Source: Streptomyces venezuelae
GTDB lineage: Bacteria; Actinomycetota; Actinomycetes; Streptomycetales; Streptomycetaceae
Length of the DNA: 64,000 nucleotides
Direction: 5' to 3'
Assembly (NCBI RefSeq): GCF_008642375.1
Contig: NZ_CP029194.1
Span: 5,697,001 to 5,761,000 of the forward strand
Made by a program: the position numbers and the translations under genes. The notes below the pieces were generated by a model that was not told where the DNA came from, did no database searches, and saw only the letters and a program-made list of their open reading frames with translations. This document shows, piece by piece, positions 23,238-32,556 of the stretch (its first letter is position 1; every line of letters starts with the position of its first letter).

Positions 23238-25817
23238 TCACGCGCCGGCGGCCGCGTCCGCCGCCTGCGCCTTCAGGGCGCGCTCGACGCCCGCGCGGGA
23301 CTCCGTCACCAGACGGCGCAGCGCCGGGGCCGGGTCGTGCTCCGCGATCCACGCGTCCGTGGCGTCCAGCGTCTCCTGCGAGACCTGGAGCGTCGGGTAG
23401 AGGCCGACCACGATCTGCTGGATGATCTCGTGGCTGCGGGTCTCCGAGACGCGCTTGATCGACGCGAAGTACTTCGCCGTGTACGGGGCGAGCAGCTCGC
23501 GCTGGTCGGACTGGACGAAGCCGCCGATGACGGCCTCCTGCACGGCGTTCGCCAGCTTGTCGTCCTCGACGACCGAGGCCCAGGCCTCGGCCTTCGCGGC
23601 CTCCGTCGGACGGGCCGCGCGCGCGGTCGCCGCGTGCCGCTCGCCCGCCGCCGTGCGGTCGCGCTCCAGCTCGGCGGCGATCTCCGGCTCGTCGAAGCGG
23701 CCGGTGGCCGCGAGGCGCTGCACGAACGCCCAGCGCAGCTCGGTGTCGACGGCCAGGCCCTCGATCACCACACCGCCGTCGAGCAGCCCGGCGAGCACGT
23801 CGAGCTCGGCGTCCGTACGGGCGGTCGCCGCGAAGGCCCGCGCCCACGCCAGCTGGTGGTCGCTGCCGCCCTCGGCGGCGCGCAGCTGCTCCTGGGCGAA
23901 GGTGCCCCAGCGGGACAGGCCCTCGGCGCGCCACTCCGGCGCCGCGTACAGCTCCAGGGCGGCCTTGACCTGGCCCTGGAGGGACTGGACGACGCCGATG
24001 TCGGACTCCTTGGCGACCCCGGAGAGCACGAGCTCCAGGTAGTCGCGGGTGGCCAGCTCGCCGTCGCGGGTCATGTCCCAGGCGGACGCCCAGCACAGGG
24101 CGCGCGGCAGCGAGTCGGCGAAGTCGCCGAGGTGCGCGGTGACGTTGGTGAGGGACACCTCGTCGAGGCGGACCTTCGCGTACGACAGGTCGTCGTCGTT
24201 GAGGAGGACGACGGCCGGTCGGGCCTTGCCCACCAGCTGCGGCACGGCGGTCAGCTCGGCGGCCTCGATGTCGAGTTCGAGGCGGTCGGTGCGGACCAGC
24301 TTGCCGCTCGCGTCGAGGTCGTAGAAGCCGATGGCGATCCGGTGCGGACGCAGGACGGCCTGGCCCTTGGCGCCGGCGGGCAGCGCGGGGGCCTCCTGCT
24401 TGACGGCGAAGGCGGTGATGGCACCGTTCTCGTCGGTCTCGATCTCGGGGCGCAGGATGTTGATGCCGGCCGTCTCCAGCCACGCCTTCGACCAGGTCTT
24501 CAGGTCACGGCCGGAGGTCTCCTCCAGCGCGCCGAGCAGGTCGGACAGGCGGGTGTTCCCGAAGGCGTGCGCCTGGAAGTAGGCCTGCACGCCCTTGAAG
24601 AACTCGTCCTGGCCGACGTAGGCGACGAGCTGCTTCAGGACGCTGGCGCCCTTGGCGTACGTGATCCCGTCGAAGTTGACGAGCACGTCCTCCAGGTCGT
24701 TGATCTCCGCCATGATCGGGTGCGTCGACGGCAGCTGGTCCTGGCGGTAGGCCCAGGTCTTCTCCGCGTTGGCGAAGGTCGTCCAGGCGTTCGGCCAGCG
24801 GGTGCCCGGCACGGAGGCCTGGCAGGCGACCGAGGTGTACGTGGCGAACGACTCGTTCAGCCAGAGGTCGTTCCACCACTCCATGGTGACGAGGTCGCCG
24901 AACCACATGTGGGCGAGCTCGTGCAGGATCGTCTCGGCGCGCCGCTCGTAGGCCGCGTCCGTCACCTTCGAGCGGAAGACGTACTGGTCACGGATGGTGA
25001 CCGCGCCCGCGTTCTCCATCGCGCCGGCGTTGAACTCCGGTACGAAGAGCTGGTCGTACTTGGCGAAGGGGTAGTCGTAGGCGAACTTCTCCTGGAACCA
25101 GTCGAAGCCCTGCCGCGTGACGTCGAAGATGTGGTCGGCGTCGAGGAACTCGGCGAGCGACGGACGGCAGTAGATGCCGAGCGGGACGCTCTGCCCGTCC
25201 TTCTCGTACGAGGAGTGCACCGAGTGGTACGGGCCGACGATCAGCGCCGTGATGTACGTGGAGATCCGGGGCGTCGGCTCAAAGACCCAGACGTCGTCCT
25301 TCGGCGTCTCCGGCGTCGGCGAGTTGGAGATCACCGTCCAGCCCGTCGGGGCCTTCACGGTGAACTGGAAGGTCGCCTTCAGGTCGGGCTGCTCGAACGA
25401 GGCGAAGACCCGCCGCGCGTCCGGCACCTCGAACTGGGTGTACAGATAGGCCTGGTCGTCGACCGGGTCGACGAAGCGGTGCAGGCCCTCACCGGTGTTG
25501 GTGTACGCGCAGTCGGCGACGACCCTGAGCTCGTTGCGGCCCTGCTGCAGATGGCGCAGGGCGATCCGGGAGTCCCGGAAGACGGCGCCGATCTCCAGCG
25601 CGTGGCCGTTGAGCACGACCTCGTGGACGGCGGGGGCGACGAGATCGATGAAGGTCTCGGCACCGGCCTCGGCGGAATCGAAGCGGACGGTGGTGACGGA
25701 CCGGTAGGTGCCGCCCTCCTGCGCACCGGTGAGGTCGAGTTCGACCTCGTACGCGTCCACGGTCAGCAGCGACGCCCGCTGCTTGGCCTCTTCACGGGTC
25801 AGGTTTGTGCCAGGCAC
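23238..25817 (-). CDS. pepN: Aminopeptidase N (M1 family), copy 1
   Basis: An 859-residue zinc aminopeptidase that removes N-terminal residues from cytosolic peptides. The exopeptidase signature GAMEN is at residues 265-269 and the zinc site is HELAH (His299, Glu300, His303) with Glu322 in WLNESFA. The length equals that of the known Streptomyces lividans PepN class. The GTG start (VPGTNLTREEAKQRASLLTVDAYEVELDLTGA) has AGGAG eight bases upstream; the long upstream extension of the frame overlaps the neighbouring gene. It is followed by ACGTCACG repeats and a terminator. A second, clearly paralogous copy lies at 37600. Confidence 0.95.
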   Translation of the reverse strand: MPGTNLTREEAKQRASLLTVDAYEVELDLTGAQEGGTYRSVTTVRFDSAEAGAETFIDLVAPAVHEVVLNGHALEIGAVFRDSRIALRHLQQGRNELRVVADCAYTNTGEGLHRFVDPVDDQAYLYTQFEVPDARRVFASFEQPDLKATFQFTVKAPTGWTVISNSPTPETPKDDVWVFEPTPRISTYITALIVGPYHSVHSSYEKDGQSVPLGIYCRPSLAEFLDADHIFDVTRQGFDWFQEKFAYDYPFAKYDQLFVPEFNAGAMENAGAVTIRDQYVFRSKVTDAAYERRAETILHELAHMWFGDLVTMEWWNDLWLNESFATYTSVACQASVPGTRWPNAWTTFANAEKTWAYRQDQLPSTHPIMAEINDLEDVLVNFDGITYAKGASVLKQLVAYVGQDEFFKGVQAYFQAHAFGNTRLSDLLGALEETSGRDLKTWSKAWLETAGINILRPEIETDENGAITAFAVKQEAPALPAGAKGQAVLRPHRIAIGFYDLDASGKLVRTDRLELDIEAAELTAVPQLVGKARPAVVLLNDDDLSYAKVRLDEVSLTNVTAHLGDFADSLPRALCWASAWDMTRDGELATRDYLELVLSGVAKESDIGVVQSLQGQVKAALELYAAPEWRAEGLSRWGTFAQEQLRAAEGGSDHQLAWARAFAATARTDAELDVLAGLLDGGVVIEGLAVDTELRWAFVQRLAATGRFDEPEIAAELERDRTAAGERHAATARAARPTEAAKAEAWASVVEDDKLANAVQEAVIGGFVQSDQRELLAPYTAKYFASIKRVSETRSHEIIQQIVVGLYPTLQVSQETLDATDAWIAEHDPAPALRRLVTESRAGVERALKAQAADAAAGA

Positions 25818-25869
25818 CCGGTCAACTCCTCGGTTTCGTGACGTTTGGCCCATCCTTCCACGGGGTGCC

Positions 25870-27054
25870 TCAGCGGCGCACGGCACATTTCCACGGCCCG
25901 TCACCACTGATCCGCAGCAGCCCGGGCCCGGGCACCACCGCGCTCGCCCGGACCTCGCCGACCCCGTTGACCAGCAGGTCCCGCTCCTCGTCGTCGTAGA
26001 GCGGATCGTGTGGCGGGGTGTGCCGGTGCACGGTGAAGCGGGACTCGCCGTGGTGCAGGAAATCGAGTACCCCGGGCGGCCCCTCGTAGACCACCAGATC
26101 GTGGGCGCGCCCCTCGACGTGGCTGTCGAACCGGCGCGCGTGCGAGAGCGGCAGGACCCGCAGCGTCCAGGGGGCATCGGCCTCCACCCGCAGGGTCAGC
26201 GGCCGGGCGCGCGGGACGAGGGCGACCGTACGGGCGCGGACGTCGTCCTCGTACGCCGCGAGCAGGTACTCCCCGGCGCGGCCGTGGGCGTCGCAGGTCT
26301 CGATGGTGGTGGAGAGCGAGTGGTACGACTCGATCTCCAGGAGCACCCAGTGGCCCGGCGGCAGTCCGGGGTCGCAGCGCACGGTCTCCTTGCCGCGCCC
26401 CTGGTAGACGGCGGGCCGGAACTCCCCGCCGTACGGGTCGGACACCGGGACCGGCGGGGCGGCGGGCGGCGGGGGAGCGGGCGGCGGGACGTAGCCGGGG
26501 CCCGGGATCGGAGGCGGCGGGGACTCCACCACGATGCCGAAGTCCGTCGCGAGCCCGGCGAGCCCCGAGGCGTATCCCCGGCCGGCCGAGCAGAAGCACC
26601 AGCCGCCGTCCCGCCGGTGGAACTCCCCGAGGACGAAGGCCGTCTCCGCCGTCGCGCCCCCGATCGCGCGGTACGCCACCGGGTTCCCGGCCCCGTCCGT
26701 GACCCGCAGGTCGAGCCCCGGCACCTGCCCGAAGGCGCCCCCGTCCGTGGAGGCGGCGATCACCACGCGTCCCACGTCCGGCTCCACCCGCGCGAGGTCC
26801 AGCCACAGCCAGTCCGCGGCCGGGCTGCCGGGCACGCCCGGGGCCGACCTGCCCAGGTGCCGCGCGGCGCCCGAGGGGTGGTCGGTCCGGTTGTAGAAGA
26901 CCAGATCGGCGTCGCCCCGGACCCGCTCGCCGGTCCCGAGGAGCAGCGCCGAGACGTCCACGTCGGGCACCCCGTGCCCGGTCCGCCAGCTGACCGCGAC
27001 GTGGAGGGCCTGCGGGGGCACCGGGACGTCGGCTCCCGTCGGAATCCGGTTCAT
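25870..27054 (-). CDS. TerD-domain protein with an uncharacterised C-terminal domain
   Basis: A 394-residue protein. Residues 1-160 form a TerD domain (LHVAVSWRTGHGVPDVDVSALLL, DLVFYNRTDHPSG, DWLWLDLARVEPDVGRVVIAASTDG, FVLGEFHRRDGGWCF), the calcium-binding fold of tellurite-resistance and stress proteins. A Pro-rich linker (about 175-205) joins it to a C-terminal beta-rich domain of about 190 residues without a recognised family (GHWVLLEIESYHSLSTTIETCDAHGRAGEYLLAAYEDDVRARTVALVPRARPLTLRVEADAPWTLRVLPL). It has no signal peptide. It starts with ATG at 27054 just downstream of asd and may be co-transcribed with pepN, 52 bp away. Tellurite resistance itself is not implied without the other ter genes. 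Confidence 0.82.
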   Translation of the reverse strand: MNRIPTGADVPVPPQALHVAVSWRTGHGVPDVDVSALLLGTGERVRGDADLVFYNRTDHPSGAARHLGRSAPGVPGSPAADWLWLDLARVEPDVGRVVIAASTDGGAFGQVPGLDLRVTDGAGNPVAYRAIGGATAETAFVLGEFHRRDGGWCFCSAGRGYASGLAGLATDFGIVVESPPPPIPGPGYVPPPAPPPPAAPPVPVSDPYGGEFRPAVYQGRGKETVRCDPGLPPGHWVLLEIESYHSLSTTIETCDAHGRAGEYLLAAYEDDVRARTVALVPRARPLTLRVEADAPWTLRVLPLSHARRFDSHVEGRAHDLVVYEGPPGVLDFLHHGESRFTVHRHTPPHDPLYDDEERDLLVNGVGEVRASAVVPGPGLLRISGDGPWKCAVRR

Positions 27055-27080
27055 GGGGGAACTGTGGCACGGGGGGCACG

Positions 27081-27121
27081 CCGGAGGGGCGGCTCCCGGT
27101 AACAGGAAGCCGCCCCTCCGG
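27081..27121 (-). terminator. Terminator after asd
   Basis: Perfect 14-bp inverted repeat CCGGAGGGGCGGCT / AGCCGCCCCTCCGG with a 13-nt loop, 28 bp beyond the asd stop codon. Confidence 0.8.
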
Positions 27122-27148
27122 AGGGTGCTGCGGGTCGGTCGGTGCGCG

Positions 27149-28165
27149 TCAGCCCTTGAGCTCGGCCGCGACGAGCTCCGCGATCTGCACCGCGTTCAGC
27201 GCGGCGCCCTTGCGGAGGTTGTCGTTGGAGAGGAACAGCGCGAGGCCGTTCTCGACCGTCTCGTCCACGCGGATGCGGCCGACGTACGAGGCGTCCTTGC
27301 CGGCGGCCTGGAGCGGGGTCGGGATCTCGGAGAGTACGACGCCCTCGGCGTCCTTCAGCAGCTCGTAGGCGCGCTCGACGCCGATCGGGCGCTCGAAGCG
27401 GACGTTGACCTGGAGGGAGTGGCCCGAGAAGACCGGGACGCGCACGCAGGTGCCGGAGACCTTGAGCTCCGGGATCTCCAGGATCTTGCGGGACTCGTTG
27501 CGGAGCTTCTGCTCCTCGTCGGTCTCGAAGGAGCCGTCGTCGACGATCGAACCGGCGAGCGGGACCACGTTGAAGGCGATCGGGCGCTTGTAGACGGCCG
27601 GCTCGGGGAACTCCACGGCCTCGCCGTCGAAGGCCAGCTGGTCGGCGTTCTCGGCGACGGCACACGCCTGCGTGCGCAGCTCGGCGACACCGGCCACGCC
27701 CGAGCCGGAGACGGCCTGGTAGGTGGTGGCGATCAGCGCGGTGAGGCCGGCCTCCTGGTGGAGGGGCTTGAGGACCGGCATGGCGGCCATCGTGGTGCAG
27801 TTCGGGTTGGCGATGATGCCCTTGGGACGGTCCTTGATCGCGTGCGGGTTGACCTCGGAGACGACCAGCGGGACCTCGGGGTCACGGCGCCAGGCGGAGG
27901 AGTTGTCGATCACGACGGCGCCCTGCGAGGCGACCTTCTCGGCGAGGGCCTTGGAGGTGGCGCCGCCGGCGGAGAAGAGGACGATGTCCAGGCCGGTGTA
28001 GTCGGCGGTGGAGGCGTCCTCGACCGTGACACCGTCGACGACGGTGCCGGCGGAGCGCGCGGAGGCGAAGAGCCGCAGCTCGTCGAGGGGGAAGTTCCGC
28101 TCGGCCAGGATGCTGCGCATGACTGTGCCGACCTGACCGGTGGCTCCGACGATTCCGACCTTCAC
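27149..28165 (-). CDS. asd: Aspartate-semialdehyde dehydrogenase
   Basis: A 338-residue NADPH-dependent enzyme reducing aspartyl phosphate to aspartate semialdehyde, the branch point to lysine/diaminopimelate, methionine and threonine. The nucleotide motif VKVGIVGATGQVGTVMRSIL is at the N terminus, and the active-site Cys is in IIANPNCTTMAAMP (Cys123). The later HSLQVNVRFERP segment carries the catalytic His region. The GTG at 28165 has GAGGA six bases upstream; the 28-codon extension of the frame lacks a ribosome site. In many actinobacteria asd follows the aspartokinase gene, but no lysC is adjacent here. Confidence 0.95.
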   Translation of the reverse strand: MKVGIVGATGQVGTVMRSILAERNFPLDELRLFASARSAGTVVDGVTVEDASTADYTGLDIVLFSAGGATSKALAEKVASQGAVVIDNSSAWRRDPEVPLVVSEVNPHAIKDRPKGIIANPNCTTMAAMPVLKPLHQEAGLTALIATTYQAVSGSGVAGVAELRTQACAVAENADQLAFDGEAVEFPEPAVYKRPIAFNVVPLAGSIVDDGSFETDEEQKLRNESRKILEIPELKVSGTCVRVPVFSGHSLQVNVRFERPIGVERAYELLKDAEGVVLSEIPTPLQAAGKDASYVGRIRVDETVENGLALFLSNDNLRKGAALNAVQIAELVAAELKG

Positions 28166-28311
28166 GGGGACTCCTCCGTACGTATGTGCAGGGTGCTGCC
28201 GGTCCATGATGCGTATGTCCCGGGGCGCCTTGTCCAATCCATTGTCCACAGGTCGGGACGGCTGCCGGACGTCCTCGGGGACGATCAGGGGACGGGTGAC
28301 GGGACGCGAAA

Positions 28312-28341
28312 GGGGCGGGCACCGGTTCCGGCGCCCGCCCC
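28312..28341 (-). terminator. Terminator after the subtilase gene
   Basis: 9-bp inverted repeat GGGGCGGGC / GCCCGCCCC with a 12-nt loop, 26 bp after the stop codon. Confidence 0.6.
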
Positions 28342-28366
28342 CTTCACGTACGGGGTACCACGGGTA

Positions 28367-31300
28367 CTACGGGGTGACGGCGCCGATCAGGACGCTGCCG
28401 GAGCCCGCGACGGTGCCGCGGGCGTTGACCAGCTGGACCTCGCCGAAGAACTGACGGCCCTCGGGAGCCGCACCGGCGACCACGACCTCGGCCGCCACCT
28501 GGGCGGACGCGCCGTTGGCCAGGGGGTACGTCTTCGAGGCGTCGACCTGGACGGTGCCGAGCGCGGACGAGAAGTACACGTCCTTGTAGTCGTACGTGGT
28601 GCCGCCCTCGGCGTGCACCGCGTAGCCGTCGATGACGACGGTGTACGTGCCCGCGGCCGGCTTCACGAGGGAGACGGACTCCTCCGAGTCGCCGTCGGCC
28701 GACTGGGCGACCTGCTTGCCGTTCAGGCTGACCGTGAGGTCGAGGTCGGCGGCCTTGTCGGAGGTGTTGCCGATGGCGATGTCGAGACGCTCGACGCCCT
28801 CACCGATGGTGACGGTCTTCGTCTGCTTCTCGTGGTGCTGGATGGTCGGCGTCTCGCTCTTCTGCGAGCCGAGGGAGCCGCCCTTCAGGGCGCCCTGGAT
28901 GCCCGCGAAGCGGTTCGTGACCGTCCACTGGACCGGGGCCGGGGTGCCGATCTTCGCCTCGGCGACCGTCTGGACGGCCGGGTCGAAGTCGGCGCCGAGG
29001 ACGGAGACACCCAGGGTGTACGGGTTGTCCAGGTCCGGCGACGTACGGCGGGACTCGACCTCGATCTCCCAGACGCCGGGCGTCGGGTTCGCGTAGGACC
29101 GGAGGTCCGGGCGGCAGGTGTTGGCCGGGTTGTAGTGCGGGTAGCAACCCGTGGTGGCGGTCGGGTCGACCGGCACGCCGTACGGGTGGATCGCGATGAA
29201 GCGGGTCTGGCTCTTCGCCTTCAGACCGGCCAGCGAGATCTCCAGCGTCTTGGCGCCCTCGGGCACGGTGACGAAGTAGTGCTTCGTGCTGTTGCGCTGC
29301 ACCGAGCCGGAGGCGGAGAAGCCGTAGCCCGGGGCGACCAGGTCGCTCGCGACGATCGAGGTGGCGAGGATCTGCTTGTCGACGCCCTCGGTGCGCTCGT
29401 CGTCGGCCTCCAGGATGACGCTGTGCGCGCCGGCGGTGGCGGCACGGGCCTGGAGCTTGACGGTGACCGGCTTGTTCAGCGGCAGGTCGATCTCGTCGTC
29501 GCCGAGGATGCGGAAGGTGCCGTCGTTGTACTTGAGGTCGAGCTCGTGCTCGATCGACCGGTCCGGGCCGCTCGTGCGCGTGATCGTGACGTCGTAGACG
29601 CGCTTCTGGCCGACCTTGAGGTCGCCCTCACGGTCGTACACACCGGTGCCGGTGTGCGGGGCCGGGAAGATCGCGGTGTCGACCGGGGCCTCGACCTTGT
29701 AGTCGTGCGCCGTGGCGCCGTCCTTGATCGAGTCCCAGGCCTCCTCGATGTCGATGAGGCCCGAGCCCTGCTCGTGTGCGGCGACACCGGAGATGCGCTG
29801 CGCGGTCGAGGTGAGGGCGGTGCGCAGGGTCAGCGGCGAGAGGGCGATGCCCTTCTGCTTCGCGGCCGAGAGCAGCAGCGCGCTCGCGCCCGCCGCCTGC
29901 GGCGCGGACATCGAGGTGCCGTTGAGCATGCCGTAACCGGCGGGCAGCGCGTAGCCGGACTCGGGGACACCGGCGCCGGCCTGCCAGGTCGGGATGGTGT
30001 TCACGGACGAGCCGGGGGCGGTGATCGTCGGGGTGAAGCCGCCGTCCTCACGCGGGCCGCGCGAGGAGAAGGGGAACATGGCGTACTTCTTCTCGACGGC
30101 CGAGCCGTAGTTGGCGGCCCAGGTCTCCTTGGAGACGGCCGCGCCGACCGAGATGACCTTGTCGGCCAGCGAGGGGTCGCCGATCGTGTTGATGCCGGGG
30201 CCCGAGTTGCCGGCCGAGATGACCAGCTGGACGCCGTACGTGTCGATCAGGCGGGTGTAGAGGCGCGAGCGGACGTTGTCGCCGTCGTTCTGCTGCGGCA
30301 GGCCGCCGATCGACATGTTGACGATGTCGACGCCGCGGTTGACGACGAGGTCCGTCATGCCCTCGGTGAGGGCGGTGTTGGTGCAGCCGCCGGTCCAGGT
30401 GCAGGCGCGCGAGGAGACGATCTTCGCGCCGGGGGCCGCGCCGTTCATCCGGCCGCCGAAGAGGCTGTTGGCCGCGGTGATGCCGGCGACGTGCGTGCCG
30501 TGCGAGGACTCGACGAGGCCGACGTTGACGAAGTCGCGCTTCTGGCCGACCCAGCTGCCGCCGAGCGGGTCCATCGCGACGTCCTTGCGGATCTCGACGA
30601 CGAACGGCGTCTTCTCGACGACCTCGGTGGCCGGGTTGTCGGTACCGAAGTAGCCGATCTGGTACCCGTTCTTGTACGGCTTCATCGGCTCGTTGTCCGT
30701 GAAGTCGTTGTTCTGGTCGCTGTCCACGCGGACGGTGCCGGCGGCCGGGTCGTACAGCAGGCCGAAGACGTCGGTGGTGTCGCCGTCGCGGTTGATGTCA
30801 CCGGCCGGGTCGCCGCCCGCGGTGACCGACTCCAGGAAGCGGCTGAACTGGTAGGAGCCCTCGGGCGCCTTCCAGCTCTGCGTGGAGGCGGTGAAGACCG
30901 GGCCCGCGACCGGGAGGTTCTGCAGACGCCAGGTGGCGTCGCCCTCGGTGATCGGGTCGGTGGCGGTGACCCAGTCGACGATCTTGCGCTCGCCGGTGGT
31001 GGTCTTCTGGAGGGCCGGGTGACCGAGGTCGACGCCGGAGTCCAGGATGCCGATGGTCACGCCGCGGCCGTCGGCCTTCGGGTGGTCCTTGACGAAGTCG
31101 ACCGCGCCCGTCTCGTGCGAGGGGTTGTACGGGTTCTTCGCCGGGGTGTTCTTGCCCGGGGCCGGGTACGTCGTGGTGACGGTGGTGCCGTCGACGCCAC
31201 CCGTGGCAGCGCCCGCGTCCGGGGTCGGGTCGTCCAGGACGATCTCGGCCTGGAGGTCGATCGACTGGACGGAGGAGAGCTTCGTGGCGGCCTTGATGGC

Positions 31301-31687
31301 GGCCTCGGCCTTCGCGGTCGGCAGCGTCGCGCGGACGTAGCCGAGGGCGTCCTGCTGCTTGCCGACGGAGGCGCCGGGGACGGCGTCGAGCTGGCCCGCG
31401 ACCTGCTCGGTGGCGCCGGGGGCGGTGGCGACGAGGACGGTGACGTTCTTCTCGCCGCTCGCCTGGGCCTCGGTGAGGCGCTGGGCGTCGATGGCGCCGA
31501 GCTTGTCGGCCGGGTTCGAGGACTTCACCGGGGGAGTGGTCACCGGTGCCTCGGTGGCGAGCACGGGCGCGGCGCCGGTCGCGACGAGCGCGGCGACCAG
31601 GCCGGCAGCGGCGGCGATACGGGCCGCTCGTCTGTGCCCGGGCGTCGAGCTTCCGGGTATGGAGCTCCGAGTTTCGGGGGTGGTCAT
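28367..31687 (-). CDS. Large secreted S8 (subtilisin-type) serine peptidase
   Basis: An 1106-residue exported protease. The signal peptide (RRAARIAAAAGLVAALVATGAAPVLA) ends near residue 45, and a propeptide with inhibitor-I9-like character (about 70-150: KNVTVLVATAPGATEQVAGQL ... SVQSIDLQAEIVLDD) follows. The catalytic triad is Asp216 (GILDSGVDLGHPAL), His396 (SSHGTHVAG) and Ser592 (GTSMSAP), with oxyanion Asn494 (SAGNSGPG). About 180 residues are inserted between Asp and His, resembling the arrangement in tripeptidyl-peptidase II-like subtilases. A 500-residue C-terminal beta-rich region follows, with PPC-like or jelly-roll segments. The ATG at 31687 follows an AGGGA site. A nutritional or developmental role outside the cell is likely; the cleavage specificity is not readable. 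Confidence 0.92.
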   Translation of the reverse strand: MTTPETRSSIPGSSTPGHRRAARIAAAAGLVAALVATGAAPVLATEAPVTTPPVKSSNPADKLGAIDAQRLTEAQASGEKNVTVLVATAPGATEQVAGQLDAVPGASVGKQQDALGYVRATLPTAKAEAAIKAATKLSSVQSIDLQAEIVLDDPTPDAGAATGGVDGTTVTTTYPAPGKNTPAKNPYNPSHETGAVDFVKDHPKADGRGVTIGILDSGVDLGHPALQKTTTGERKIVDWVTATDPITEGDATWRLQNLPVAGPVFTASTQSWKAPEGSYQFSRFLESVTAGGDPAGDINRDGDTTDVFGLLYDPAAGTVRVDSDQNNDFTDNEPMKPYKNGYQIGYFGTDNPATEVVEKTPFVVEIRKDVAMDPLGGSWVGQKRDFVNVGLVESSHGTHVAGITAANSLFGGRMNGAAPGAKIVSSRACTWTGGCTNTALTEGMTDLVVNRGVDIVNMSIGGLPQQNDGDNVRSRLYTRLIDTYGVQLVISAGNSGPGINTIGDPSLADKVISVGAAVSKETWAANYGSAVEKKYAMFPFSSRGPREDGGFTPTITAPGSSVNTIPTWQAGAGVPESGYALPAGYGMLNGTSMSAPQAAGASALLLSAAKQKGIALSPLTLRTALTSTAQRISGVAAHEQGSGLIDIEEAWDSIKDGATAHDYKVEAPVDTAIFPAPHTGTGVYDREGDLKVGQKRVYDVTITRTSGPDRSIEHELDLKYNDGTFRILGDDEIDLPLNKPVTVKLQARAATAGAHSVILEADDERTEGVDKQILATSIVASDLVAPGYGFSASGSVQRNSTKHYFVTVPEGAKTLEISLAGLKAKSQTRFIAIHPYGVPVDPTATTGCYPHYNPANTCRPDLRSYANPTPGVWEIEVESRRTSPDLDNPYTLGVSVLGADFDPAVQTVAEAKIGTPAPVQWTVTNRFAGIQGALKGGSLGSQKSETPTIQHHEKQTKTVTIGEGVERLDIAIGNTSDKAADLDLTVSLNGKQVAQSADGDSEESVSLVKPAAGTYTVVIDGYAVHAEGGTTYDYKDVYFSSALGTVQVDASKTYPLANGASAQVAAEVVVAGAAPEGRQFFGEVQLVNARGTVAGSGSVLIGAVTP

Positions 31688-31881
31688 TTACATCCCTGTT
31701 TGTGAAAGGAGAGAGTCCGGATTTCGGTGCCGGATGACCGCTCAGCCTTTCGTAAACGACAGGGGTTTGTGGAGAGTTACCCCGGGCCGGTTTGCCGCCG
31801 CGGCGTAAACCCGCCAGCGCTCTCGATCCGCCACAGGGGAGAAAGCGGTTCGAAACGGGGCGGGTTCGTGGCCTCGCCGGG

Positions 31882-32424
31882 TCAGCTCTCCTTCGTGCGG
31901 GCGTAATGGCGCGAGGCCTTGGCCCGGTTGCCGCAGACCGCCATCGAGCACCAGCGGCGGGTGCCGTTCCGCGAGGTGTCGAAGAAGTGCAGGATGCACG
32001 CCTCGTGGGCGCAGGCCCGGATGCGGTCGGGCGCGGTGCGCAGCAGGTCGAGGTAGTCGCGAGCGGCGGTCCAGCCGGGCCCCCACGAGGGGTCCGCGAA
32101 CTCGGCCTGCTCGCCGGGGCCTTCGGCGGTGAGCGTGGCCCGGATGCGGCCGTGACCGAGGACCGCGTCGACGCGGGCGGTGGCGGCGGGGTCGCCGGGG
32201 GCGTCGACGAGCGCGCCGAGGGCGTCCCGGGCGGCGAGCGTGTGGCGCAGGGTGCCGGCGTCGGCGGCGAACCGGTCCTCCAGACCGTTGACGGCGAGCC
32301 AGACGGCGAGTCCCTCGACGCCGGTGAGCAGGTCCTGACGGACGCCCTCCACGTTCCAGCGGGTGTTGAGCAGGTCGAGGGAGACGGGCTCGCCGGTGAG
32401 CGGCCGCGGGTCGGTGGCGGTCAT
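31882..32424 (-). CDS. CGNR zinc-finger protein (ABATE-domain transcription factor)
   Basis: A 180-residue protein with an N-terminal ABATE-type domain (GEPVSLDLLNTRWNVEGVRQDLL ... WLAVNGLE) and a C-terminal zinc finger IRACAHEACILHFFDTSRNGTRRWCSMAVCGNRAKASRHYARTK, containing Cys-x4-Cys, the C-x4-CGNR signature and Arg/Lys for DNA contact. The ATG at 32424 is chosen because GAGGAGGG lies 8 bases upstream; a GTG three codons earlier abuts the ribosome site. Such proteins are thought to be regulators sensing small molecules. It is divergent from a VOC/glyoxalase gene across a 132-bp region that carries a good promoter flanked by inverted GCTAACCC/GGGTTAGC boxes. Confidence 0.85.
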   Translation of the reverse strand: MTATDPRPLTGEPVSLDLLNTRWNVEGVRQDLLTGVEGLAVWLAVNGLEDRFAADAGTLRHTLAARDALGALVDAPGDPAATARVDAVLGHGRIRATLTAEGPGEQAEFADPSWGPGWTAARDYLDLLRTAPDRIRACAHEACILHFFDTSRNGTRRWCSMAVCGNRAKASRHYARTKES

Positions 32425-32445
32425 GGCGGGCACCCTCCTCGATGA

Positions 32446-32519
32446 GCTAACCCCTCAAGAGTACGTGAGCGGTTGACGTCACCCGTACCTAACCTCTAAT
32501 CTCGAATTAAAGGGTTAGC
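32446..32519 (+). promoter_or_regulatory. sigma-HrdB-type promoter with flanking inverted boxes for the VOC gene
   Basis: TTGACG (32473-32478), an 18-bp spacer and TAATCT (32497-32502) form a near-consensus promoter reading to the VOC gene. GCTAACCC (32446-32453) upstream and its exact reverse complement GGGTTAGC (32512-32519) at the expected transcription start flank it, and suit a dimeric or looping repressor, plausibly the CGNR protein. Confidence 0.65.
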
Positions 32520-32556
32520 CCGAGGGAGGGTCGGCCACTGCGACGGAAGGGCACCC

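Noticed and set aside
27053..31705. A 1550-codon plus-strand open frame opposite asd and the subtilase
   Set aside because: It is antisense to two genes with clear catalytic motifs, has the Arg/Val/Gly-rich composition of a high-GC shadow frame and shows no domain.
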